A stretch of DNA of 64,000 nt, taken from positions 1-64,000 of the forward strand of contig PGYA01000010.1 in NCBI GenBank assembly GCA_002839435.1. Direction: 5' to 3'. Origin of the DNA: Candidatus Riflebacteria bacterium HGW-Riflebacteria-2 (GTDB lineage Bacteria > Muiribacteriota > Ozemobacteria > Ozemobacterales > Ozemobacteraceae). This document shows, piece by piece, positions 33,431-41,561 of the stretch; position 1 is the first letter of the stretch, and the number at the start of each line of letters is the position of its first letter. Under the pieces are notes generated by a model. It ran no database searches and had not been told where the DNA came from. It saw nothing but the letters and a program-made list of their open reading frames with translations. A program made the position numbers and the translations under genes.

Positions 33431-34668
33431 CTTTCGTTTTTTGCAGTCGAACTGAGCATCAGTCCCGTAAGAAAGAAAGCCATCATTATTACTTCTTCGT
33501 CTCCCCAGGAGTGCTCAGTCAGCCCAAATGTTAGAAAGCATGCTAAAATTGCCAGGGCACCGTATTTGTTATTGTCGGTTGCGCTCAAAGCAAATTTACC
33601 CAGTGAAAGTATAAAATAGAAAAAGGCAATAAGACCGATAAAGCCATAGCTTAAAAGCATCTGCATAAAGTTATTATGCTGATGGCTCCAGATCAGATTA
33701 TTTTCTCGCTCAAATTCAGATGCGAGCCTTCTGTAGCTGTATTTCATGTTCTTTGCGCCAATGCCGAAGACATTATTTTCTCCAAGCATCACATATCCAC
33801 GTTGCCAGATATATAGTCTATGAAAGCTGGACATTATTGCTACTGATTCGAAGTTCTGCTCGAAAGATTTATCGGCGGTGCTCAAAATTCTGCTGAGGTC
33901 AAAGCCTGAGACGCGTTCTCGCAGATATGGGCTGAAATTAATTGCAAGAGCAATGCTCAGAATGGATACAATGACAATTGGCAGTAACCTACGGGGAAAC
34001 CCCACGAATAGAACAGCGAAGCCCGCGATAAATCCCATCCATGCTCCCCGCGTAAACGAAAGAAGCATTGAAGCCATTGTCATTATCAAAGCCAGCATCC
34101 AGAAAAGTTTTTTGCCCTTATCCTGATGCTCGGCTACGAGTTTATGAATAAGTGCAAGCGCTGCCAGTGCCTGACATTCTCCAAATGTTATACTTGTCGA
34201 AAAAAAGCCATGGGCGTGGTCGCCCAGACGCATGAAAATATACGAATGAGCGCAACTATATGCAGCAATAAGAGAGGCTGAAAGCAAGTAGGTATTTAGA
34301 ACGAGTGAGCGCCGATCAGCTATGGTGTCAGGCCAGTAAATAAGATACAGCGCAAATATAACCAGAAAGCTTTTAATCTCGCTGAGGGCCCGCACAGAAT
34401 ATTCTGCGCGGAAGACCGCCAGGATACCGGCCAGAACCAGAAACGCGTAGGGACCGGCGAAAGAGGTCGGCTTGAAGTTCACTTTGCCATTGCGATAGAG
34501 GGAAATGAAAGCGATAAGGGCGAGGCTGAGCCCGGTCTGGCTCGCAGCAATAGAGAAGGTACTGGAGAAAGCGTATAGCATCAGGCCAGCCATGAGTAGA
34601 CGGTCTGCCCAGTTGTTTTGCTGAACAGATAGCGGCGTAACCGTTGCATTGTCGGTGATAGAGTTCAT
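33421..34668 (-). CDS. O-antigen ligase/polymerase-like membrane protein (WaaL/Wzy family)
   Basis: This 415-residue protein has about ten or eleven membrane segments and the O-antigen ligase domain pattern, including a large periplasmic loop (residues about 250-330, with FHRLYIWQRGYVMLGENNVFGIGA) and the following HQHNNFMQMLLSYGFIGLIAF. WaaL ligases join undecaprenyl-linked glycan to lipid A-core; related Wzy proteins polymerise repeat units, and sequence alone does not separate the two. It probably serves the polysaccharide cluster at 4847-16381, though it is 17 kb away. Confidence 0.83.
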   Translation of the reverse strand: MNSITDNATVTPLSVQQNNWADRLLMAGLMLYAFSSTFSIAASQTGLSLALIAFISLYRNGKVNFKPTSFAGPYAFLVLAGILAVFRAEYSVRALSEIKSFLVIFALYLIYWPDTIADRRSLVLNTYLLSASLIAAYSCAHSYIFMRLGDHAHGFFSTSITFGECQALAALALIHKLVAEHQDKGKKLFWMLALIMTMASMLLSFTRGAWMGFIAGFAVLFVGFPRRLLPIVIVSILSIALAINFSPYLRERVSGFDLSRILSTADKSFEQNFESVAIMSSFHRLYIWQRGYVMLGENNVFGIGAKNMKYSYRRLASEFERENNLIWSHQHNNFMQMLLSYGFIGLIAFFYFILSLGKFALSATDNNKYGALAILACFLTFGLTEHSWGDEEVIMMAFFLTGLMLSSTAKNESQV

Positions 34669-34784
34669 AGATTCGATATATTAGCAGATTTTGCCGGAAT
34701 GTCCAGCCATTGAAACCGGGTTTAAGATAGAGGTTTATTTTATGGCCGGCATTTATTACACTGTAGCTGTTGCAGGAGATAACA

Positions 34785-35600
34785 ATGAAACTGAAAATTA
34801 TGATGATTTCGCTGACACTTCTGTTGTCTTGTATCAACTTTGCCGAAGCCGGCGAAGCTCTTCTGGTTGAGTGTAAAGACGGCAGAACAATAATTACCAA
34901 TGATCCTGGCCTGGCATCAGGCGCCCGCAATGTTAAGTCTCTGGGTAAGCCGGAAGGGATAATTTTTTCGACCCGCTCGCGTCATCCGATTCAGAGGCCG
35001 CGCGCCGAAAGAATTCTCACTGGCATTTTTTCAGGTCGCGAAGAAACGGCTGATAGTCCGGTTCAGAGCGAAGAGGCTTATATGACGGCTCCCAGGCGTC
35101 CCAGGTTGGCAGCTAAAAAGACAGCGGCGACTATTGCCTGGATGACCGAAGGTGGCATCATTTACCACGATCCTTTTCTCGAATGTGCCACCGGAACAGA
35201 GCGTGTGTGGATCGATGATATCAAAGATCTGAGTGGTCTGGCGCCCTGTGAGGAATGCTTTATAAAGACGGCGCAAGCACCTGAATTTATCAGAAAAGAA
35301 TCGGGCGGACTCGACCTGGCTTCGGCCAGCGAATTGCTTACTAATCAGCAGTTTCTTGTCTGGGCTGGTGAAAGATTGCCAATAAAAAATCCCGGCTTTA
35401 TTACAACCCGTCGACTACTGGTTTATCCGAAGATGGAAATGACCGAAGCCGGTCTACGCCAGCTGGCAAAAGAGGTCGAAATGGCATATCGCCGGCATAC
35501 CTGGCGGGTTATTGAAGTGATTGTCAAAAAGTCCGACACCGATACAGACAGTATCAGCTCATTTGAAGAAGATGGCGAAAAGGGCAGCGGCGATGACTGA
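34785..35600 (+). CDS. Exported protein of unknown function
   Basis: This 271-residue protein has a signal peptide (MISLTLLLSCINFAEA, cleavage near AEAGEA). The next 30 residues, starting ALLVECKDGRTIITNDP, resemble short beta-rich secreted domains. Near 120-165 is a compact segment with paired cysteines (DPFLECATGTERVWI ... LAPCEECF), possibly a metal or disulfide site. No family is assigned. ATG 34785 is chosen for AGGAGA at 34774-34779. The last 8 nt overlap rarA, so the two are coupled in expression. Confidence 0.65.
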   Translation: MKLKIMMISLTLLLSCINFAEAGEALLVECKDGRTIITNDPGLASGARNVKSLGKPEGIIFSTRSRHPIQRPRAERILTGIFSGREETADSPVQSEEAYMTAPRRPRLAAKKTAATIAWMTEGGIIYHDPFLECATGTERVWIDDIKDLSGLAPCEECFIKTAQAPEFIRKESGGLDLASASELLTNQQFLVWAGERLPIKNPGFITTRRLLVYPKMEMTEAGLRQLAKEVEMAYRRHTWRVIEVIVKKSDTDTDSISSFEEDGEKGSGDD

Positions 35601-36942
35601 TCTGTTTGATTTTTCGAGCGGCAACCTGAAAAAAAGTGCGCCATACCAGCCGCTTGCCGATCGTATGCGCCCCGACAAGCTTGAAGATATTCTTGGGCAA
35701 GAACACATCTTAGGCGCCGGGAAGCCATTGCGAATGCTCATGCAGGCCGGGTTGAGCGGGTCAATTATTTTCTGGGGCCCGCCCGGCTGCGGAAAAACTA
35801 CTCTTGCACGAGTCATTGCCAATCATGCTGATGCCGAGTTTATTCAATTGTCAGCGGTAACCTCTGGCGTCAAAGATCTCAAGGCCGCTTTTGACCAGGC
35901 TTATGAGCTTCGTCGGCGTTTGAACCGCAAGACCATGCTTTTCGTTGATGAAATTCACCGTTTCAACAAGGCGCAACAGGATGCTCTGCTTCCGCACATC
36001 GAGTCCGGGGCTGTTGTCTTCGTTGGTGCAACTACTGAGAACCCGAGTTTCGAAGTTATCTCCGCATTGTTGTCACGCTGCCAGGTGCTGGTTCTCAAAC
36101 CGGTTTCGCTGGCGGCCCTTTTGACCATATTGCTGCGTGCGATTGATACTGACAGGAATCTTTGCCGCGAACCAAGAATATCCATCGAAGAGAGCGCTCT
36201 TGAGCGAATTGCCCAGATGGCAGCAGGGGACGCCAGAATTGCTCTGAATGTTCTCGAAACCTGCTGCGAGGTAGCCCGCCAGCAGAACCCGGAAGCGCCG
36301 GCTTTTAGCCCGGAGCTTGTGGCTGAGACCTTTCAAAGCAAGATGTTGAGGTATGACAAGGGTGGTGAAGAACATTATAACCTGATTTCTGCCTTGCACA
36401 AGTCGATGCGCGGATCAGACCCTGATGCCAGCCTTTACTGGTTGTATCGAATGATCGAGGGCGGCGAGGACTGTCGTTTCATTCTGCGGCGAATGATCAG
36501 ATTTGCTTCTGAAGATGTAGGAATTGCCGATCCTTTTGCCCTGACTCTTGCAATGTCAACTGCTCAGGCTTACGACTACATCGGACCGCCGGAGGCTCAC
36601 CTCTGCCTGGCGCAACTGACTGTATACCTTGCCGCAGCACCCAAGAGCAACTCGCTGTATAAGGCAGAAAAGCTGGTGAAGCAGGCGATCAGAAGTGGGC
36701 AGGAACCTTCGGTGCCATTTCATCTCAGAAATGCGCCTACCGGCCTGATGCGTGAACTTGGTTATGGGCACGAATACCGTTATCCACACGATTTTAAGGG
36801 CAACTTTGTTGACGAAAACTACTTCCCGGAAGGTCTCGAAAATTCACGATTTTACGAGCCCGGCAGCAATGGCCGTGAAAAGCAGGCGGCCGAGCGACTC
36901 AATAATCTCTGGCCCCGTCGTTATGGCGGCAGAAAACCCTGA
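35593..36942 (+). CDS. rarA: Replication-associated recombination protein A (MgsA/RarA AAA+ ATPase)
   Basis: This 449-residue clamp-loader-like ATPase acts at stalled replication forks. Walker A is WGPPGCGKTTLAR (62-74), Walker B is MLFVDEIHRFNKAQQD near 115-130, and GATTENPSFEVISALLSRCQV is the family sensor region. The C-terminal half carries the MgsA tetramerisation domain (SALHKSMRGSDPDASLYWL) and FASEDVGIADPFAL. ATG 35593 is used because AAAGGG lies 9 nt upstream and the family starts near DLFDF; a longer frame would run back into the previous gene. The HD-domain gene follows 8 nt later. Confidence 0.95.
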   Translation: MTDLFDFSSGNLKKSAPYQPLADRMRPDKLEDILGQEHILGAGKPLRMLMQAGLSGSIIFWGPPGCGKTTLARVIANHADAEFIQLSAVTSGVKDLKAAFDQAYELRRRLNRKTMLFVDEIHRFNKAQQDALLPHIESGAVVFVGATTENPSFEVISALLSRCQVLVLKPVSLAALLTILLRAIDTDRNLCREPRISIEESALERIAQMAAGDARIALNVLETCCEVARQQNPEAPAFSPELVAETFQSKMLRYDKGGEEHYNLISALHKSMRGSDPDASLYWLYRMIEGGEDCRFILRRMIRFASEDVGIADPFALTLAMSTAQAYDYIGPPEAHLCLAQLTVYLAAAPKSNSLYKAEKLVKQAIRSGQEPSVPFHLRNAPTGLMRELGYGHEYRYPHDFKGNFVDENYFPEGLENSRFYEPGSNGREKQAAERLNNLWPRRYGGRKP

Positions 36943-36950
36943 GGCAGTCT

Positions 36951-37433
36951 GTGGCAACAAGTGACAATATTTTAGTCTGGTGGCTCAAAAGAGTCGCTTA
37001 TCGAATGTGGCAGTTCAAACAGACTGTTTTGCCAAAGCTTGACCGTGCAGCTTGGTATGATGCTGTCAGAGAACTTCCACAGCCAGTTCAAGAGCATCTC
37101 AAACTGCTGAGAAAGTCAGAAAAAGCGCATATCCTTAGGGTCTATCGGGCTGTCGGCGCCAGCCAGCAGATCAACGACGAAGAGAGGCGTGAATTACTGC
37201 AGATGGCTTTACTGCACGATATTGGCAAGGCAATTGTCAGATCGAGCGTATTCATGAAGGTCGCCCGGGTCTTTCTACCAATCGGTCGCAACGAGCACTG
37301 TATCGCCGGGGCCAGACTGCTGAATCGTCTCGGTTTTGAACGTTCACTGGTGAAGCGGGTTCTTCGCCATCACACATTCAGTCACAGTGACCGATTGTTG
37401 CAGATGTTTCAAAAAATTGACGACAGCTGCTGA
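36951..37433 (+). CDS. HD-domain protein, putative phosphohydrolase
   Basis: This 160-residue protein has the HD motif at H89/D90 (MALLHDIGKAIV), an upstream histidine near residue 60, then NEHCIAGARLLNRLGF and a final RHHTF. This is the metal-binding set of the HD superfamily, most like HDIG-type phosphohydrolases. Substrate is unknown. It starts at GTG 36951, 8 nt after rarA, and may be in the same operon. The N-terminal 50 residues are helical and basic. Confidence 0.82.
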   Translation: MATSDNILVWWLKRVAYRMWQFKQTVLPKLDRAAWYDAVRELPQPVQEHLKLLRKSEKAHILRVYRAVGASQQINDEERRELLQMALLHDIGKAIVRSSVFMKVARVFLPIGRNEHCIAGARLLNRLGFERSLVKRVLRHHTFSHSDRLLQMFQKIDDSC

Positions 37434-37452
37434 CTGCAGTTTTAAAAATAGG

Positions 37453-37481
37453 TTGCTTATAGGTTATTTAAATAGTATCAT
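37453..37481 (+). promoter_or_regulatory. Possible ferritin promoter
   Basis: TTGCTT (37453-37458) and TATCAT (37476-37481) are separated by 17 nt. The -10 matches five of six consensus positions but the -35 only three. The start codon is 30 nt downstream. No iron-box palindrome is apparent. Confidence 0.4.
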
Positions 37482-37511
37482 TTGATCATATCGCTTATCA
37501 GGAGGAATTTT

Positions 37512-38039
37512 ATGTTAGCAAAGAAAATGGAAACAGCACTGGTTCACCAGGTTTATGAAGAAATGTATTCGTTCTATCTTTACCTTGCCATGGCAGAATA
37601 CGGTGTTGGCGAAGGCATGCCCGGATTGCACCACTGGATGCGTAACCAGGCACTTGAAGAATTCAGTCATGCAATCAAATTCATGAATTACATTGCCGAA
37701 AAGGGAGGCAAAGCTGAGTTGAAAGCGCTACAGTCGCCGCCGAAAAGCTGGAAGTCGGCAAAATCTGTGTTCGAGGAAGCCCTCAAGCACGAACAGCATA
37801 TTACTGACTGCATCAATAAGCTCGCCGACCTTGCTATTTCTCTTAAAGACCATGCCACAGTCAACTTTCTCAACTGGTTCGTTTCTGAACAGGTTGAAGA
37901 AGAAGCCACAGCTCAAGGTGTAATCGATATGATCAAACTAACCGGAAATGCTCCCGGCGGCATGTTTATGGTTGACCGTGAGCTGGCAGCACGCCCGGCA
38001 GCACCACATCCGCTCATGCCCGCCACACCAGCAGCCTGA
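37512..38039 (+). CDS. Non-haem ferritin
   Basis: This 175-residue iron-storage protein has the four-helix pattern and ferroxidase ligands: E17 in YEEMYSFYLYLAM, E49/E50 and H53 in QALEEFSHA, and further glutamates in the third and fourth helices (VFEEALKHEQHI; SEQVEEEATAQGVI). It lacks the bacterioferritin haem methionine pattern and has a short Pro/Ala-rich tail. ATG 37512 follows AGGAGG by 6 nt. It oxidises Fe(II) and stores it as a mineral, limiting oxidative damage. The gene stands alone with its own terminator. Confidence 0.95.
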   Translation: MLAKKMETALVHQVYEEMYSFYLYLAMAEYGVGEGMPGLHHWMRNQALEEFSHAIKFMNYIAEKGGKAELKALQSPPKSWKSAKSVFEEALKHEQHITDCINKLADLAISLKDHATVNFLNWFVSEQVEEEATAQGVIDMIKLTGNAPGGMFMVDRELAARPAAPHPLMPATPAA

Positions 38040-38070
38040 CAGCGAAAAACTCAATCATTAATAACGAATA

Positions 38071-38093
38071 AGCCGCCATCTGGCGGTTTTTTT
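38071..38093 (+). terminator. Rho-independent terminator after ferritin
   Basis: CCGCC and GGCGG form a 5-bp stem around the loop ATCT, followed by seven Ts (38087-38093). It lies 31 nt after the ferritin stop, in the gap before the convergent protease gene. Confidence 0.85.
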
Positions 38094-38121
38094 GTGAGCT
38101 AATGAATGGGATTGGTAATCT

Positions 38122-38907
38122 TCAATACTGCATGCCGCCAGCTTGGAAGCGCATCAGATATATTCCTATTTCGCGGTAAGGATCTCCGAACATCTCGTTC
38201 AGAAAATTGAACGAATAGCCTATTGCCGGCGACAATATTACACCAAGTCCGCCGACTGCAAAAAGAATCAGCAGCAGCATTGGAGCCAGTTGCTCAAACT
38301 GCCGATATTGCAGGCGATAGCGATTTGGCAGAAAATATGCGGTGATGCGTGAACCATCCAGTGGTGGTATGGGCAGCAGGTTGAAAAGTGCCAGACTGAG
38401 ATTGATTATTATCATGGTTTCGCAGAACTTTAACAGAATAAGGGTGGTGGCAGGCGAGAGTGTAAAAAAGCTGAGGGAAGCCGCCAGAGCTTTAAGCATG
38501 GCGGCGCCAAGAATTGCCAGGAGAAGATTCGATAAAGGCCCCGCCAGAGCCACTGACAACATAGCTCGTTTGGGAACACGAAAATTTGCCGGGTCTACAA
38601 CAACTGGCTTGGCCCAGCCAAAGCCGGCAAAAAACAGCAGTAGTGTGCCGAATGGCTCAAGGTGGCGCAGAGGGTTCAGACTCAGGCGGCCCATGCGGCG
38701 TGGTGTCGGGTCACCGAGAAAGTCAGCCATCAGAGCGTGGGCGTATTCATGTAGCGTGAGAGATATCAGAATGATCGGGATCAGAAAGATGTAATAAAAG
38801 GCTGATCCAAGCAAAGACCCGCTGGATTGCAGGGCCAGACTGACAGCGAAAAGAAATACGATCAGGCCGCCAATTACCAGCAGGCGGTTGAAAGATTCAG
38901 GCGGCAT
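38122..38907 (-). CDS. Site-2 protease family membrane metalloprotease (M50)
   Basis: This protein of about 261 residues has the intramembrane zinc site HEYAH (about 53-57) in SLTLHEYAHALMADFLGDPTP and the second motif FNLLPIPPLDGSRI. The short architecture without PDZ matches the Rv1737-like/YwhC group of minimal site-2 proteases. The longest frame begins at 38991 and would overlap the upstream gene by 65 nt; ATG 38907 is preferred because the first hydrophobic helix starts just after it and it lies 19 nt after the upstream stop, although no clear ribosome site is seen. Substrate is unknown. Confidence 0.85.
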   Translation of the reverse strand: MPPESFNRLLVIGGLIVFLFAVSLALQSSGSLLGSAFYYIFLIPIILISLTLHEYAHALMADFLGDPTPRRMGRLSLNPLRHLEPFGTLLLFFAGFGWAKPVVVDPANFRVPKRAMLSVALAGPLSNLLLAILGAAMLKALAASLSFFTLSPATTLILLKFCETMIIINLSLALFNLLPIPPLDGSRITAYFLPNRYRLQYRQFEQLAPMLLLILFAVGGLGVILSPAIGYSFNFLNEMFGDPYREIGIYLMRFQAGGMQY

Positions 38908-38926
38908 GCCGCCCGGCGGGGTGAAT

Positions 38927-41548
38927 TTATAGATTCTGGTATAACTGTTTGGCAAGTGCCAGCTCCTCTTCTCGGGTAAATTGCGAGCCATTGAGTTTGA
39001 GTTCGATTATATGAGTGAAAATCCGGCGCATGTGCGGACCCGGTTTTATGCCGATTTCGATAAGGTCTTTGCCGGATATCTCACATTTTATGCCGCGTAA
39101 ATACATTATGAAATGCAGAATTTTACGGGCATTTCGTTTGTCCAGTGAAAACGCCATGAGTGAAAGCATGGCTTCGAGCGATAATTCGTGCAGCAGGTAG
39201 TAAAGGTCAGTGGTATCGGTTTCTTCTATTTTAATAATTGCCGCTGGAACTGTTTTCATGACAGTAAGAGCCTCTAGAACCAATCTCCGTCGGCTGTGCG
39301 GCGTTCCCAGTGCGTCAAGTATCTTTTCTGTATTATCATTTCTTATAACCGATAGGATACCTGTCCAGAAGATGGCTTCACTGTCAATGTCTTCTCCAAG
39401 AGGTTTGAATCTTCTGATAAGGCTTCTGATAAGCTTGAAACGTCCAGGCAGAATGTCTGCGTCTAACATTTCCGGGCTGAGATATTTCATCAGGCCGGCC
39501 GAAAAAAGGTCGGCAACAATCTGCTGTGGCCGTTCTTCGTTAAGACAGCGCGATATCTCGGCACCGATACGCTTTAAAGAAAGCTTTTCGGGGGCTTCGC
39601 GATTTATCGCAAGTTCAAAGGCTCTCTGAGTATCCTGCTCAAGCGCAAAGTTGAAGCGTCCTGCGAATCTTATAGCGCGAAACAGTCTGGTCGGGTCTTC
39701 GAGAAAGCTGAAAGAGTGCAGAATTCTTATGCGCCGGTTGATCAAGTCATTGTAGCCTCCGAAAAAATCCTTGAGCTCAAGAAAATGCTCAGGATTGAGC
39801 GACAATGCCAGGGAGTTTATGGTGAAATCACGGCGATAAAGGTCGTTTGAAAGGCCGCTGAACTCTATCTGTGGCAGGGCTCCCGGATCTGAATAATGCT
39901 CGATGCGAGCCGAGCTGAAATCGATTTTGAGATCTTCAAGGTAGATGCGGGCCGTATGAAAGCGGTCATAAACTTTGTAGTCGCATGAGAACTCGCGGCT
40001 GAGGGCTATCGCAAAGGGCATGGCATCGCCAATAACAACGATGTCTATATCGAAGTTCTGGCGTTCAAGCAGCAGATCACGCACGAATCCTCCTACTGCA
40101 AAGGCGTTGACGCCATGCTGCCCGGCAAAGCGTCCAATCTGCTGAAGCACTCGATAAATACGTAGTGAGAATACAAGTTTTAACAGCTTTTCGAGTTCAG
40201 CGACAGTTGGCAGGCTCGCCTGCTCGGCCAGCGGCAGAAAGTCATGTGGCAGCGGCAGGTAATCAGGCAAAGAGCGTAGAAGTTCATGCGTCGTAATTAT
40301 ACCTACGACTTCGCTTCCGTTTAAAACGGGCAGACGGGTCAGGTTGTAGCGAACCATGAGATTTTTAAGAACACGCACTGGTGTGGTCGGGCTTACGATA
40401 GGCACACTGGTTGGCACATATGGCCCTATTTCTGAGTCGAGCAGATTCATCTGTAGAGCCCGGTCAAGGTCGCGCCGCGTCACTATTCCTGCAAACTCAC
40501 CATTCTGCATGACGATGAGTGACATGATGTTGAACTTGAGCATGGTATCGAAAGCATTGCGTACGCTGGCATGCCAGTCGATGCACTGCGGAGACGCAGA
40601 CATGATGTCGCCGGCAGTAAGGTCTGGCTGCAGGTTCTTTTCAAGGTGCTGCAACACCCGGCTGCGATTCTGTTCGTGCCCGGCGCCTGAGAAACTGAAA
40701 TGAATCCAGTTGCGCATTCTGCCTGGCCGGAAGTCGGCGAACACGTCGCGAAAATCAATCTGCGAAATACTGCTGCGGCACCACACCCTGGTAAAGTTGC
40801 CGAAGGTGAGTATGAGCAGCAGAACGGGCGGTGAGATATCTGACCATATCGCATCGACAACAGGTTCTATGTCCTGAACCAGGTTGCTGACTTTAATTGC
40901 AATCAGGGTTACCGGCCAGTATCCCGGCTGAATATCTTCGATGTTTTTCAGCATCTGACGGTAAAGAGCTGTTTGCCCCTCATGCATACCAAGAACAACA
41001 GTATTGGCAATGCGACCGGGTTGCATCGTCTGGCGGTCCAGAAAGGCTATTGCCTTATGATCTTCGGCCTTGATGCGGGCAGACAGCCCGGCCCAGGTTT
41101 TTTCGGTGACGGCGAGGCGAAACATCTGCAGGTCTTCGCTGGAAAAATGCAACTGCTTGTCGCGCAGCCGGTTGACCAGCCATGCGGTCAGACTCATGGC
41201 ATCGCATAGTTCAGCTTCAACCGGGAACGGCAATGTCGCTGAGCGATCGCTTATCACGACAATATGCGGCGAAAACTTGGCGACAGCTTCAATGAATTCC
41301 TGGTTTTGTTTCAAATGCGTAATTCCAACGAGATAAACCGTCTGGAGTGACGCAAAATCAACATTTTCAAATTTTATAGTCTTGAACCAGTCAAGACGCC
41401 GGGCGGTATCCCAGGTATTCTGGTGAAAACGCACCGGGTGCAGCATGGCGGCATCAGGGTTCATCAGCAGCATACAGCGAGCCGCTCCCAGGTGATCGAG
41501 GTCGGCATTGTGCGGAAAAACGATAAGCTTGTGCGGACAGTTCTTCAT
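38927..41548 (-). CDS. CCA/polyA-polymerase-type nucleotidyltransferase fused to DHH-like and CBS domains
   Basis: This is a multidomain protein of about 873 residues. A DHH-like N-terminus (1-290) is followed by two CBS domains (about 300-430; DIMSASPQCIDWHASVRNAF and RVLKNLMVRYNLTRLPVL) and a class II tRNA nucleotidyltransferase/polyA polymerase head with GGFVRD and DID (about 485-500), LYRRDFTINSLAL and EDPTRLFRAIRF. The fusion is known in bacteria and such proteins add A or CCA to tRNA 3' ends. The DHH metal motifs are lost here: VYLVGITH and VVISDRS replace the usual aspartate and DHH. ATG 41548 (AGG 6-7 nt upstream) avoids overlap with the phosphodiesterase gene; the longest frame starts at 41596. 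Confidence 0.88.
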   Translation of the reverse strand: MKNCPHKLIVFPHNADLDHLGAARCMLLMNPDAAMLHPVRFHQNTWDTARRLDWFKTIKFENVDFASLQTVYLVGITHLKQNQEFIEAVAKFSPHIVVISDRSATLPFPVEAELCDAMSLTAWLVNRLRDKQLHFSSEDLQMFRLAVTEKTWAGLSARIKAEDHKAIAFLDRQTMQPGRIANTVVLGMHEGQTALYRQMLKNIEDIQPGYWPVTLIAIKVSNLVQDIEPVVDAIWSDISPPVLLLILTFGNFTRVWCRSSISQIDFRDVFADFRPGRMRNWIHFSFSGAGHEQNRSRVLQHLEKNLQPDLTAGDIMSASPQCIDWHASVRNAFDTMLKFNIMSLIVMQNGEFAGIVTRRDLDRALQMNLLDSEIGPYVPTSVPIVSPTTPVRVLKNLMVRYNLTRLPVLNGSEVVGIITTHELLRSLPDYLPLPHDFLPLAEQASLPTVAELEKLLKLVFSLRIYRVLQQIGRFAGQHGVNAFAVGGFVRDLLLERQNFDIDIVVIGDAMPFAIALSREFSCDYKVYDRFHTARIYLEDLKIDFSSARIEHYSDPGALPQIEFSGLSNDLYRRDFTINSLALSLNPEHFLELKDFFGGYNDLINRRIRILHSFSFLEDPTRLFRAIRFAGRFNFALEQDTQRAFELAINREAPEKLSLKRIGAEISRCLNEERPQQIVADLFSAGLMKYLSPEMLDADILPGRFKLIRSLIRRFKPLGEDIDSEAIFWTGILSVIRNDNTEKILDALGTPHSRRRLVLEALTVMKTVPAAIIKIEETDTTDLYYLLHELSLEAMLSLMAFSLDKRNARKILHFIMYLRGIKCEISGKDLIEIGIKPGPHMRRIFTHIIELKLNGSQFTREEELALAKQLYQNL

Positions 41549-41561
41549 AGTTGCCTGAAGC

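Noticed and set aside
36780..36788. Perfect DnaA box TTATCCACA
   Set aside because: It is a single site inside the rarA coding sequence (Tyr-Pro-His codons) with no second box or AT-rich region, so it is not evidence of an origin.
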